The translations under genes were made by a program, and so were the position numbers. Below the pieces are notes generated by a model. The model was not told where the DNA came from. It made no database searches and saw only the letters and a list, made by a program, of their open reading frames with translations. 64,000 nucleotides of DNA, from NCBI GenBank assembly GCA_023426245.1, contig JAFABB010000054.1, positions 1 through 64,000 of the forward strand, given 5' to 3'. This stretch comes from Bacillota bacterium. GTDB taxonomy: Bacteria > Bacillota > UBA4882 > UBA8346. Below, piece after piece: positions 50,403 through 58,693 of this stretch (position 1 is the first letter of the stretch; the number at the start of each line of letters is the position of its first letter).

Positions 50403-51302
50403 CTATTTTACCAATGGATAACCCTTATTAACCCAACCCTGCGGAGCGTTGGACGGCATCCCGGCTCCGCCGTTCATCGATACAGCGTCATATCCCAGCA
50501 TTCTCAGGCCTGCCACGGTTTGACCGGCAGTTTGTCCGGTATAGCAATAAACAATGATTTTCTTGTCAGTCGGCAGGGTGGCAAATTTTTGTTCCATTCC
50601 TTTGCCGAAAGGAATGTTGATGGCCCCTTCGATATGGCCGCTCGCATAATCTTCCGCCTTCCTGACCGATAAAAACACCACGCCGGGATCTTTTTTGTCC
50701 ACTAATGCTTTGGCGTCAGCTTCGCTAATTTTATAGTTCGCGTAGGTAGTCCCTTTGACAGCATTTAAACCCTGATAGTATTCTTCAATCGCCTTCTTAA
50801 TCTGCGGGTTTACGGCCGTTTTACCTTTGGGCATTTGATTGGCCTTGGCTTCAATAACTTCCGTTACTCCTTCAACCTTGGAAATTCCTAAATCCCAGCC
50901 TAAGTTGACCGATTTGGCGTTAAACCCTGCCATGTTCAACAAAGCCACGGTTTGACCGGCAGTCTGGCCGGTATAGCAATAAACCATAATGGTTTCTTTT
51001 TGGGGCAATTTCTCCAAATTTTCACTAATCGCAGTGCCAAAAGGGACATTGACCGCCCCTTTGATATGGCCCTTGGCATATACATCCGGTTGCCGGATAT
51101 CCAAAATAAACATTTTTTCCTTGGCTTTCACCTTGGCCACAAAATCTTTTTCTCCGATTTTGTAGCTATCAGCGGGCATGTTGGCAAAATAGGCAAAAAC
51201 CGCATCATTAACTGGTTTGGAAGCCCCAAAGGCAACTGCAAATCCAGCAGCCATGGATACCGTCATGAATACTGAAAGCCATTTCCAATTGATTCTTCTC
51301 AT
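50403..51302 (-). CDS. Exported tandem-rhodanese sulfurtransferase
   Basis: A 299-aa protein with a signal peptide (VFMTVSMAAGFAVAFGA) and two rhodanese domains at about 47-140 and 185-299. Both carry an active-site loop with Cys: TIMVYCYTGQTAGQTVALLN (Cys109) and IIVYCYTGQTAGQTVAGLRM. Upstream in each are the usual DIRQPDVYAKGHIKGAVNVP and VRKAEDYASGHIEGAINIPF. Having two active Cys is unlike classical rhodanese, where one domain is inactive. It likely handles sulfane sulfur from thiosulfate in the periplasm. Last gene of the YeeE-TusA-YeeE-TrxR-rhodanese operon, 24 bp after the reductase. Confidence 0.94.
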   Translation of the reverse strand: MRRINWKWLSVFMTVSMAAGFAVAFGASKPVNDAVFAYFANMPADSYKIGEKDFVAKVKAKEKMFILDIRQPDVYAKGHIKGAVNVPFGTAISENLEKLPQKETIMVYCYTGQTAGQTVALLNMAGFNAKSVNLGWDLGISKVEGVTEVIEAKANQMPKGKTAVNPQIKKAIEEYYQGLNAVKGTTYANYKISEADAKALVDKKDPGVVFLSVRKAEDYASGHIEGAINIPFGKGMEQKFATLPTDKKIIVYCYTGQTAGQTVAGLRMLGYDAVSMNGGAGMPSNAPQGWVNKGYPLVK

Positions 51303-51326
51303 TATAAAAACCTCCTTCTTATCACT

Positions 51327-52571
51327 TCAATTGATTAGTTTCAAAATACATTGCTCCATAGTTTCCGGACATACATTTTCAATAACAGTTTCCAAAGGTC
51401 TCCCGTCTTTCATCAAAACCAAAGCCGGGAGTTTTTCGGGAACTTTTTGACAAACTTTTTCGATTAAAGAACCCGATTTATAAACATCAACCTTGGATAT
51501 GCCGACTTTCTGATCGTATTTAGATTTCATCTTCTCAACAATGGGCAATAAGCACCGGCATTCTTCGTTGGTCGGTTCCCAAACATACAACAAAGACGGC
51601 CGTTCTTTCCCCAAGAGCTGCTGAAAATAATCGGATTCTGCGATATAGCGTTCCGCTGAGACTGCGGCAATTGCGCCGTCTCCAACTGCTGTGGAGACTT
51701 GCCGCAAACATTTCGCCCGGACATCGCCGACCGCATAAATTCCTTCCCTGTTGGTTTCCATCAATTCATTGGTAAGGATATAACCCCGTTCATTCATGGC
51801 GACTAACCCTTTAAAAATTTCGGTATTGGGAAGGTATCCGATAAACAGGAAACAACCGTCCACCGCTACCGGAATGATTTCTCCGGTTTTGGTGTTTTTC
51901 AGATTGACCTGATTTAAACGTTCCCCGCCGACAAATTCATCCACCATGGTATTCCAGATAAATTCCATCTTTGGGTTGGCGAAGGCTTGTTCTTGAGCAA
52001 TTTTATTGGCATCCAGGGTGCCTTGGTCATGGATGACCGAAACAATCACCTTTTTTGCAAATTTCGTCAGGAACATTCCTTCCTCAATTGCCGCATCGCC
52101 GCTGCCGACCATCAGAACCACTTTGTCGGTGTAAAAAGCCGCATCACAGGTGGCACAGAACGAAATCCCCTTGTCATAAAGAAAACTTTCCTCGTTTTTT
52201 GCCCCGGTCAATCTGGGTTTGCCGCCGGTGGCGATGACTACCGCCTTTGCCCGGTAATCCGCCCGGAATGTCTTGACGATTTTAGTGCCATCCTCAAGAA
52301 CCTCAATCCCTTTAATATCGGTGAGTTTAAACTCCGCTCCCAAACGCTTCGCTTGTTTCTCAAACAGTTTCATCAGGGCAGTCCCGCCGATGGGTTCGGG
52401 AAAACCCGGATAGTTTTCGACTTCGCTGGTATAAGTCGCTAAACCGCCTACTAAGGATTTTTCAAACAATATGGTCTTTAAGCGGGCTCTGCCGGCGTAT
52501 ATTCCGGCCGTCAGGCCGGAGGCTCCGCCTCCGATAATCGCCACATCATAATCAAAGATCTGTTTTTCCAT
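51327..52571 (-). CDS. Thioredoxin reductase fused to thioredoxin-like domain
   Basis: A 414-aa flavoprotein. Residues 1-310 are a TrxB-type reductase: FAD site IIGGGASGLTAGIYAGRARL, redox CATC at 139-142 (ISFCATCDAAFYTDK), NADPH site VLMVGSGDAAIEEGMFLTKF and the C-terminal FAD motif GIYAVGDVRAK. Residues about 325-414 form a thioredoxin-like domain (RPSLLYVWEPTNEECRCLLP). There the usual WCGPC motif reads TNEEC, so the first Cys is lost and only the second remains. The domain may be a non-redox or single-Cys sulfur acceptor. Its place among TusA and rhodanese genes suggests reduction of bound sulfane sulfur. AGGAGGC-like site before ATG. Confidence 0.92.
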   Translation of the reverse strand: MEKQIFDYDVAIIGGGASGLTAGIYAGRARLKTILFEKSLVGGLATYTSEVENYPGFPEPIGGTALMKLFEKQAKRLGAEFKLTDIKGIEVLEDGTKIVKTFRADYRAKAVVIATGGKPRLTGAKNEESFLYDKGISFCATCDAAFYTDKVVLMVGSGDAAIEEGMFLTKFAKKVIVSVIHDQGTLDANKIAQEQAFANPKMEFIWNTMVDEFVGGERLNQVNLKNTKTGEIIPVAVDGCFLFIGYLPNTEIFKGLVAMNERGYILTNELMETNREGIYAVGDVRAKCLRQVSTAVGDGAIAAVSAERYIAESDYFQQLLGKERPSLLYVWEPTNEECRCLLPIVEKMKSKYDQKVGISKVDVYKSGSLIEKVCQKVPEKLPALVLMKDGRPLETVIENVCPETMEQCILKLIN

Positions 52572-52583
52572 GAAAAGCCTCCG

Positions 52584-53114
52584 CTACATAAAGAACTTTA
52601 CCAGTAATTTACTGCCGATCCAGGCGCCGATGAACATAAAGCCCATAAAGATCCAGCCATGTAGTGATGATGAAGCTATGCCGCTGAATAAAGCGCCGAT
52701 ATTGCAACCAAAAGCTATCCGGGCGCCATAACCCATCAAGATCCCACCGCAGACCGCAGCAATGACTTGTGACACCGATTTGATCTTCTTGAACTTAAAT
52801 TGGGAAGCTGCCAAAGAGGCAAGTAATGCTCCCACAATGATTCCCAAATCCATCAACGATCCTTGATGAGTCAAAAAGGTCAGCTTCAATGCATCTTTAT
52901 GGGGTCCGGCGAAATAAAACCATTTTTCAACCGGTACGCCCAGGGTTTTGACAATCCAGCCTCCCCAATAGGAAAAGGGAGTGGTAACCCCCCATGGGGC
53001 TTTGGATAAAGCGAAAAGCGCGATATTCAGTCCTGCAAGTAAAATAGCGCCGGTAGTATAGGACCAGGGGTCTTTAACCACCTTCTGAAATATCTTATTT
53101 TCTTGCCAGCTCAT
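52584..53114 (-). CDS. YeeE/YedE-family membrane protein, half-size (C-terminal-like)
   Basis: A 176-aa protein with four to five hydrophobic segments. MGYGARIAFGCNIGALFSGI, then ASSSLHGWIFMGFMFIGAWI, matches the conserved sulfur-binding motif of the YeeE/TsuA family (a Gly-Cys motif in an SGG/GCNIG context). Full-length TsuA is about 350 aa and has two such halves; here the other half is the separate gene at 53408. The two probably assemble into one thiosulfate channel. It lies 13 bp upstream of the reductase gene and ten bases after the TusA gene. Confidence 0.9.
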   Translation of the reverse strand: MSWQENKIFQKVVKDPWSYTTGAILLAGLNIALFALSKAPWGVTTPFSYWGGWIVKTLGVPVEKWFYFAGPHKDALKLTFLTHQGSLMDLGIIVGALLASLAASQFKFKKIKSVSQVIAAVCGGILMGYGARIAFGCNIGALFSGIASSSLHGWIFMGFMFIGAWIGSKLLVKFFM

Positions 53115-53123
53115 GATCAGCCC

Positions 53124-53351
53124 TCACTTCGTTTTTTCAATGTATACTTCCCACTCGCCGTCCCCGACTTCTTCGATATCCACATTGTGACCTTCTTTAC
53201 GGGCCCATTCCGGAACATTCTTCATGGCGCAACTGTGATCGATCTCCACAATCAAGGTCTCGCCAACTTTTAATTCCCCCATTTTTTTCTGAGTTTTTAA
53301 CAAAGGAACCGGACAAGCTTCCCCTAAACAATCCAAACGATGTTCAGCCAT
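53124..53351 (-). CDS. TusA-like sulfur carrier
   Basis: A 75-aa protein; ATG at 53351 with AGGAGAG upstream. The longer frame is not supported. It has the TusA/YeeD signature RLDCLGEACPVPLLKTQKKM, with CPxP carrying the persulfide Cys (residue 12), then VGETLIVEIDHSCAMKNVPE and the second Cys. It receives sulfur from the YeeE channel, as YeeD (TsuB) does in E. coli, and passes it on. It sits between the two YeeE halves, a telling arrangement. Confidence 0.93.
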   Translation of the reverse strand: MAEHRLDCLGEACPVPLLKTQKKMGELKVGETLIVEIDHSCAMKNVPEWARKEGHNVDIEEVGDGEWEVYIEKTK

Positions 53352-53407
53352 ATTCAACTCTCCTATCGGATTTAATAACAACCATGAAAACATTTCCCAA
53401 GCTTACT

Positions 53408-54082
53408 TCACTTGCTTGTTTTCCTCTTTCCCCACCAATCGGCCAAGAAATACAAACCGGCCAATACGGCCAATTGGAGAATGAACGCCAACGACCATCC
53501 CAATACCGATGGCAAGTGAACCTTGGGGGATGAGGCTATGGTTTGTTGCTGCCACCAGCCGAAATCCCGGGCTCCCCATAAACTGCCGACCACAAAAAAG
53601 ATCAATGACAACCATTGCATCATAAATCCTTCGCCGACCCGCATTAATGTTCCGGAAGCGCAACCCCCCGAGATTACTGCTCCGATCCCGAACATCACCG
53701 CCCCGATCGCTACATGAATGCCTGCCGGATTAATAGATCCCGGTACTCCTTTACCGCCATGAATGGTTATGTATTGAATAATTCCAAATCCAACCAGCGC
53801 AATCCCAATAGCGGTTAAAACCGCTTTCGTCAGCGATGTACCTCCGGTTAGCACCGGATCGCGAAAAGCGGCCGTAAAACAAAACCTCGATTTTTGCAGC
53901 ACTACCCCGAAAGCGATTCCAAAAATCCATCCCATTGCCAGCTTAGGCGATAGTATCCCTGCAAAAACCGCAAAAACAATGACCAGGACCAATACTACCA
54001 TCGCTACCGGGAGTTGATTCTTCTTTTTTCGAGTTGCTTTTCTGACTGGTGCTGCATTGATTACTGTAACATCCGCACTCAA
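53408..54082 (-). CDS. YeeE/YedE-family membrane protein, half-size (N-terminal-like)
   Basis: A 224-aa protein with about five hydrophobic segments. TTG at 54082 has GGAGGG six bases upstream and is preferred over the ATG 90 bp further up. The motif KSRFCFTAAFRDPVLTGGTS, then ISGGCASGTLMRVGEGFMMQ, contains Cys residues at the positions of the thiosulfate relay in TsuA (CFT and SGGCASG). A Lys/Arg-rich N terminus (RKATRKKKNQ) is cytoplasmic. First gene of the sulfur operon and divergent from the LysR gene. Confidence 0.9.
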   Translation of the reverse strand: MSADVTVINAAPVRKATRKKKNQLPVAMVVLVLVIVFAVFAGILSPKLAMGWIFGIAFGVVLQKSRFCFTAAFRDPVLTGGTSLTKAVLTAIGIALVGFGIIQYITIHGGKGVPGSINPAGIHVAIGAVMFGIGAVISGGCASGTLMRVGEGFMMQWLSLIFFVVGSLWGARDFGWWQQQTIASSPKVHLPSVLGWSLAFILQLAVLAGLYFLADWWGKRKTSK

Positions 54083-54168
54083 TCTCTTCCCTCCTTTGTT
54101 CCTTTTTTCACAAACTTTAACTTTATTATACTGCATCCAAGTTCGTTCAAAATATAAGATTTTGTTAT

Positions 54169-54181
54169 ACACTATAAGTGT
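54169..54181. promoter_or_regulatory. Palindrome in the divergent LysR/YeeE region
   Basis: ACACT-ATA-AGTGT is an interrupted palindrome midway between the two divergent starts (54082 and 54272), fitting a LysR-type T-N11-A binding site. Confidence 0.5.
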
Positions 54182-54271
54182 TTCTTTGATGGTTTCATCT
54201 TCGTAAACTGCTTGAGCAGGAATACCAGCCCCGAATCAGAATTATATACCATAGAAAGCAGGGAGTTGCCT

Positions 54272-55168
54272 ATGAACATTTCAAATTTACAAGCGTTTAT
54301 CGAAACAGTCCAGACTTCCAGTATTTCAAAAGCCGCAGTGAATCTCCATCTTACCCAACCTGCGGTCAGTCTGCAGATCCAAAATCTGGAGGCTTCTTTA
54401 GGGTATCAGATCCTGATCCGGAGTAACCGGGGGGTACAACTGACTGAGCAAGGAAAGGTTTTCTTTACCTATGCCCAAAGTTTTCTGACCTTATGGGACA
54501 ACCTTCAGCGTGATTTGAAAGCCATGGAAACCGGCGAGTACGTTGCCCTGCAAATCGGTACCTGCCCCGCAATAGGGCAGTACGCCTTACCGTGCACTTT
54601 ATATATGTTCAAGCAAAAATTCCCCCAAATCCAAGTCTCCGTCCAAAATTTAACCACCGAAGCGGTCATTAGCGAACTCCGGGAACATACTCTTCAAGTC
54701 GGTTTCGTGGAGGGAATGATTCAATCGCCTGACCTTTCCAGCCATGCCGTTTTAACTTCCGAATTAATCCTGGCTGCCGCGCCGACAATTCCCATTCAAG
54801 AAGTTGCTTTGACTGAAATATCCAATCTGCCGTTGGTCTTAACCTCGAAAAACTGCGATGTCCGGCGTTCCTTGAAAAAGATCCTGTCCTCTCGGGGGAT
54901 CGACGAATTGGTCCTCAAACCTTTTTTGGAACTCGATAGTTTGGAAAGTGTCAAATCGGCGGTTCTTTCCGGCCACGGGCTTTCCTTTCTACCCTATATG
55001 GCGATCAAAAAGGAATTGTTCTCCGGGGAGTTAAAACAAGTAACAACCAAAGACGGGCGTCTGGATATTACTTTTTCGATGATTTGGCGCAAAGACAACG
55101 AGCAATCCGTTTATTGCCAAAAGTTCATCGACTTTATCAACATGGAGGGCGGGAAAAGCTTCTGTTAG
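54272..55168 (+). CDS. LysR-family regulator (CysL/CbbR-like)
   Basis: A 298-aa transcription factor; ATG at 54272 with GGGAG six bases upstream. The upstream extension lacks a site. Winged helix: MNISNLQAFIETVQTSSISK, then AAVNLHLTQPAVSLQIQNLE and LGYQILIRSNRGVQLTEQGK. The effector domain has ALQIGTCPAIGQYALPCTLY and GHGLSFLPYMAIKKEL. Similar to CysL/YtlI-type regulators of sulfur genes. Being divergent from the YeeE-TusA operon, it most likely activates it in response to a sulfur metabolite. Confidence 0.94.
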   Translation: MNISNLQAFIETVQTSSISKAAVNLHLTQPAVSLQIQNLEASLGYQILIRSNRGVQLTEQGKVFFTYAQSFLTLWDNLQRDLKAMETGEYVALQIGTCPAIGQYALPCTLYMFKQKFPQIQVSVQNLTTEAVISELREHTLQVGFVEGMIQSPDLSSHAVLTSELILAAAPTIPIQEVALTEISNLPLVLTSKNCDVRRSLKKILSSRGIDELVLKPFLELDSLESVKSAVLSGHGLSFLPYMAIKKELFSGELKQVTTKDGRLDITFSMIWRKDNEQSVYCQKFIDFINMEGGKSFC

Positions 55169-55171
55169 CCG

Positions 55172-55390
55172 CTAGCGTTTTTTAAGGCAAATCTCCCAGA
55201 TCCCATTGGCTAATTCGTTAACCTGAAAATCGCAAACATAGTCTTTCATCGCTTCCTTAATATTATCAACCGCACAGCTATGATCGACCATAATTTGTAA
55301 AGTCTCTCCCGGTTTTAATTTTTGGATCTCATTCGTCGCCTTTAGGGTGGGAATCGGGCAAAAATCACCCATGCAGTCCAGCGTTTTCAT
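55172..55390 (-). CDS. Second TusA-like sulfur carrier
   Basis: A 72-aa protein with TLDCMGDFCPIPTLKATNEI, including the CPxP persulfide Cys (residue 11), then LQIMVDHSCAVDNIKEAMKD. It differs from the TusA at 53124 in the CMGDFC spacing. AGGTTTG-like GGAGG site is upstream. It converges with the LysR gene (three bases apart). Two TusA paralogues so close suggests distinct routes, for example thiosulfate uptake versus cofactor or tRNA thiolation. Confidence 0.92.
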   Translation of the reverse strand: MKTLDCMGDFCPIPTLKATNEIQKLKPGETLQIMVDHSCAVDNIKEAMKDYVCDFQVNELANGIWEICLKKR

Positions 55391-55438
55391 TCAAACCTCC
55401 CCAAGCCAATCATTAAAAATTTTTTCTAAGCAGCACGC

Positions 55439-55528
55439 ATGACAGCCCTTCGAACAGGCTGTCATAAGAATCAATGAAAATAAAACAAGCCGAAGGATAT
55501 ACCCTAAACCGGCGAAGTTTTATTTTCA
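55439..55528 (-). terminator. Two hairpins after the metal-transport operon
   Basis: A 9-bp stem ATGACAGCC/GGCTGTCAT (55439-55465), and a 12-bp stem TGAAAATAAAAC/GTTTTATTTTCA (55475-55528) with an inner GCCG/CGGC pair. On the minus strand the latter ends in GTTTTATTTTC and looks like the terminator of the metal-transport operon. These are the only elements seen in the 337-bp gap. Confidence 0.55.
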
Positions 55529-55727
55529 TATTCGATCGCCTATGAAAGAACCCTCCGGGATGAAAAAGGATTGATTCAAAACTTTCGCTTTTTTATCGGA
55601 TGTACCTGCTTTTTTATGAGGCCTCCCGGTTTTCGGTTATGTACTTTATCTGATAAAGATCCTGGTAATGCAGGATTTTCAACCGCTGTGGAACGGTCGA
55701 AGCATCCCCTTTGGGGATAAAAATAAC

Positions 55728-56501
55728 TTATAGCCCAAGTCTTCCGGCATTATCCTGAAATACTTCAATCAACGACGGGGCTTTCGCCGAGGGAAAATTG
55801 ATTAATTCAACATATTTGCAGTGGGCGATTTCAACGATGGGCTTCCCTTGCGGATTATGAAAATTATCGATAACCAGTTCCGGTCCAAGTTTAGCATACT
55901 CCATTACTTTGGCCGGACTCATCTCCTCCGCGCCGAACACCCCTACGATGTCATAGCCCAGCCATTGAACGAAAGGCTGTTGATGTTGCTGAACCAGGAC
56001 CTTGATTTGGGCAACTTTTTTCTCTTGGGTCCGTTTTTGAATATCAGCGATGACCCGGTCAAAACGATTTTCCCATTTCTCCTCTTTAGCCCGGGTGCCT
56101 AACTTTTTCGCCAAAATTCCCGCTTGCTGTTTGAGAATCCCAGGTTCATTAGTGGTCACCACGGTAAATATTTTGGTTTTGGGAAACTCGCTGGCGGCCA
56201 GCAATTTCTTGGCGAAAGGCTCATATCCGGCATAAACAAAAGCGTTGGCTTCTTTCAGCTTGGCGATATCCGACGGCCGGTAATCATACTCCGGCGGATG
56301 TTTCAGTTCCAGCGGAGCCAAAATCCGCACTTCATCGGCACCGGCGGCTTCAGCAATAGCCCCTGTCCAACTGGTGGAAGCTACAACCACCACTTTCGTC
56401 CCGGCGCAACCTCCGGGAGTCCCCAGCCAACCGATAAGACACAACGCCGTCAGGAAAAGGATTCCCTTTGAAAAACTTGACATTTTTTTGAGTTTCATCA
56501 T
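55728..56501 (-). CDS. Metal ABC substrate-binding protein, ZnuA/TroA-like
   Basis: A 257-aa binding protein. A signal segment ILFLTALCLIGWLGTPGGC ends in a lipobox-like GGC. Mature opening: KVVVVASTSWTGAIAEAAGA, the TroA-family start, where the first zinc His usually follows. PLELKHPPEYDYRPSDIAKL has the HPPEYD loop with His and Asp/Glu ligands. ELVIDNFHNPQGKPI contains another His. It is shorter than ZnuA, lacking the His-rich loop, so manganese, or a chelated metal, may be preferred. Two bases separate it from the permease gene. Last gene of the operon. Confidence 0.85.
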   Translation of the reverse strand: MMKLKKMSSFSKGILFLTALCLIGWLGTPGGCAGTKVVVVASTSWTGAIAEAAGADEVRILAPLELKHPPEYDYRPSDIAKLKEANAFVYAGYEPFAKKLLAASEFPKTKIFTVVTTNEPGILKQQAGILAKKLGTRAKEEKWENRFDRVIADIQKRTQEKKVAQIKVLVQQHQQPFVQWLGYDIVGVFGAEEMSPAKVMEYAKLGPELVIDNFHNPQGKPIVEIAHCKYVELINFPSAKAPSLIEVFQDNAGRLGL

Positions 56502-56503
56502 GT

Positions 56504-57331
56504 TTAACCCACTCTCCTTGTTTTGAGAATTAAATTTTTCAAAATACCTGCCAGACCAACCAGCCCAACCGCAGTTAAAGTGATACTGGCTCCGCTGGGA
56601 AGATCCAAAATCATGGAAGCCGCCAGTCCTCCCACCTGGGATAGGATCCCGAAAACAGCCGAAAGTACCAGAACTTCTTTGAGCCCCCGCGCTAAGGTCA
56701 ATGCGGCCATAGCCGGCAGCAATACTGCCGCGTCAATCAACAAGGCCCCGACCATCCGGAAATTGACTCCGATCGCCAAACCTGTAAGTAACAAAAGCCC
56801 GTTCCGGATCAACTTGACCGGGACGCCAAGTCCCTCCGCCAAGTCCGGATTATAAAGCACCAGCTGGATTTCGTGGTAAAAGACAACCAATAAAAACACA
56901 ATTACTCCGGCTAAAATCCCAATGACCCATAAATCAGCCGTTTGGAGCGCGAGGATATTGCCGGTGAAAAGGGCAAACGCATTCATGGCCGGGACACCGG
57001 CCTTATAAAACAGCATAAAAGCCAATCCCAGCGAACCCGTCATGAACAATACGCCAATCGCCCCGGTATCGGCCCGAATATAATCTCCGGCAGGCCCTAA
57101 TAGTAAAGTGGCGATTCCGATGGCGATCATGGCGCCAAGTAAGGGCGAAAAACCGGCTACCATACTGACGGCCGCTCCCAACAGTGCCACATGCATCAAG
57201 GCGAAGCGCACAGTGGTTAAGTTAAGCGTCAACACCACAACTCCCAAAAGCGAAAGGCCAGTTCCCGACAAAAAAGCTCCTAAAAAGGCTTTTTGAAATA
57301 AGGGGACTTGGAAATAATCAAATAAACTCAT
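56504..57331 (-). CDS. Metal ABC permease, ZnuB/TroC-like
   Basis: A 275-aa inner-membrane protein with about eight hydrophobic segments, including LLLTGLAIGVNFRMVGALLI and the following LPAMAALTLARGLKEVLVLS, which hold the conserved VGALL and ATPase-contact regions of the ABC-3 family. It overlaps the ATPase gene by 14 bp. A metal (Zn or Mn) importer is the usual role. Confidence 0.92.
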   Translation of the reverse strand: MSLFDYFQVPLFQKAFLGAFLSGTGLSLLGVVVLTLNLTTVRFALMHVALLGAAVSMVAGFSPLLGAMIAIGIATLLLGPAGDYIRADTGAIGVLFMTGSLGLAFMLFYKAGVPAMNAFALFTGNILALQTADLWVIGILAGVIVFLLVVFYHEIQLVLYNPDLAEGLGVPVKLIRNGLLLLTGLAIGVNFRMVGALLIDAAVLLPAMAALTLARGLKEVLVLSAVFGILSQVGGLAASMILDLPSGASITLTAVGLVGLAGILKNLILKTRRVG

Positions 57332-58067
57332 CTTGAAAGACTCTCATTTCTTGGGGTAAACTCTGGTTTTCCTCCGGCGATATCCGCCGCAGACTCCCCT
57401 CAGCCAACTGCCAGGAGCGGTCGGTAAGGTCCGTTATTTGCCAGGGGTGATGGCTAATGATGACCAAAGTTAAACCTTGTTCCAGTTTTAATCGTTTCAT
57501 CAACGCCAGTAACTCATTTCTTGAGTTCGGGTCCAAAAAGGCAGTCGGTTCATCCAGCAAAAGGATTGCCGCGTCCCGGACCAGCGCCCTGGCAATCGCG
57601 ACCTTTTGTTGCTCACCACCCGATAAATAACGGCAATCACTCCACTCCTTATGGGCCAAACCGACCCAGGCAATCATATCGCTGGTGGTTTTCCGGTCTT
57701 GCGGGCCTGGCCTTTTGAGGCCGCAAAAATTCTTCCCCCACCGTCCCATTAACACTGCATCATGAACCGTAATCGGAAGCTTTCCCGGAATATTTTGCTG
57801 AGGCACATACCCAATTTGACCCCGGGTAAGACGGCGTTCTCTATCACTTGCCAGTCGATGGCCCAGAATATTGATATCCCCCTGCCATGGCTTAAGCAAC
57901 CCCAGGATCACTTTAAATAAAGTGGTTTTTCCTGAGCCGTTGGGACCGATAATACCGACACTCTCGCCCTGGGCAACCTGAAAATTCAAACCGTTCAGGA
58001 CTCTTTTTTTTCCGTAGCCGGCGACTAAATGTTCAATCCGGATAGCCAAGTTTTCACAATCCATCAT
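57318..58067 (-). CDS. Metal ABC ATPase, ZnuC-like
   Basis: A 249-aa nucleotide-binding subunit. Walker A is VGIIGPNGSGKTTLFKVILG, Q loop YVPQQNIPGKLPITVHDAVL, signature YLSGGEQQKVAIARALVRDA, Walker B ILLLDEPTAFLDPNSRNELL, and switch His in TLVIISHHPWQI. The PITVHDAVLMGRWGK segment is typical of zinc/manganese ATPases. Its ATG overlaps the methyltransferase stop (ATGA), giving translational coupling. Confidence 0.94.
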   Translation of the reverse strand: MMDCENLAIRIEHLVAGYGKKRVLNGLNFQVAQGESVGIIGPNGSGKTTLFKVILGLLKPWQGDINILGHRLASDRERRLTRGQIGYVPQQNIPGKLPITVHDAVLMGRWGKNFCGLKRPGPQDRKTTSDMIAWVGLAHKEWSDCRYLSGGEQQKVAIARALVRDAAILLLDEPTAFLDPNSRNELLALMKRLKLEQGLTLVIISHHPWQITDLTDRSWQLAEGSLRRISPEENQSLPQEMRVFQDEFI

Positions 58068-58693
58068 GGGTTTTTAATCGCTAGCAAGAAATATTCCTGT
58101 TCGGTATCGATCATCTCAACCACCGTAAAACCGGCTTCTTTTACCATTACCGCCAAAGCCTCCCCATCCTCTAAAAAATCTTCCCGGATCAACGGGTCTG
58201 CCGATGCGCTATGGAATGAATTGATCTTTTCCCTTCCGGCAAAATGGTGAACCGCCATCCGGCCGCCGGTTTTTAAGACCCGGTAAACTTCCGAAAGCGC
58301 TTTCGGTTTGTCATGAAAATGAGGAAATACGCTATTGCAAATGGCCACATCCTTCGTCTCATCCTCAAAGGTCAAACAATGAACATCCTGACAGGATATT
58401 TTGAGTTTCTCCCCATAAGAGCTTTGATATTTGGCCGCCAATCTTTGAAGCATCTTTTCCGATAAATCCACGGCGACGATTTCCCCCGGCCCGCACTCCA
58501 TGATATAAGGTATCAAAAGTCCCGTGCCGGTCCCTACGTCTACAACCCTCTCACCGGCGCCAATCCTTATCTTTGCCAGGAATTTTTCAATAGCCTCCTC
58601 TGACGGAACCGGACCCGTCTGGTCCCATCGTTCCGCCAAATTATCAAAAAAGCCGGCCCGCTCCTTATCAAATTGATTCATCAATCCATCCAT
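58064..58693 (-). CDS. Class I SAM-dependent methyltransferase
   Basis: A 209-aa enzyme. Motif I is ERVVDVGTGTGLLIPYIMEC, motif II EIVAVDLSEKMLQRLAAKYQ, and the post-motif region AICNSVFPHFHDKPKALSEV, then YRVLKTGGRMAVHHFAGREK (Methyltransf_11 pattern). The N terminus ERAGFFDNLAERWDQTGPVP resembles UbiE-like enzymes. First gene of the metal-transport operon and fused to it by a four-base overlap. The substrate is unknown; a metal chelator or a metalloid are possible. AAGGAG lies five bases before the ATG at 58693. Confidence 0.9.
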   Translation of the reverse strand: MDGLMNQFDKERAGFFDNLAERWDQTGPVPSEEAIEKFLAKIRIGAGERVVDVGTGTGLLIPYIMECGPGEIVAVDLSEKMLQRLAAKYQSSYGEKLKISCQDVHCLTFEDETKDVAICNSVFPHFHDKPKALSEVYRVLKTGGRMAVHHFAGREKINSFHSASADPLIREDFLEDGEALAVMVKEAGFTVVEMIDTEQEYFLLAIKNP

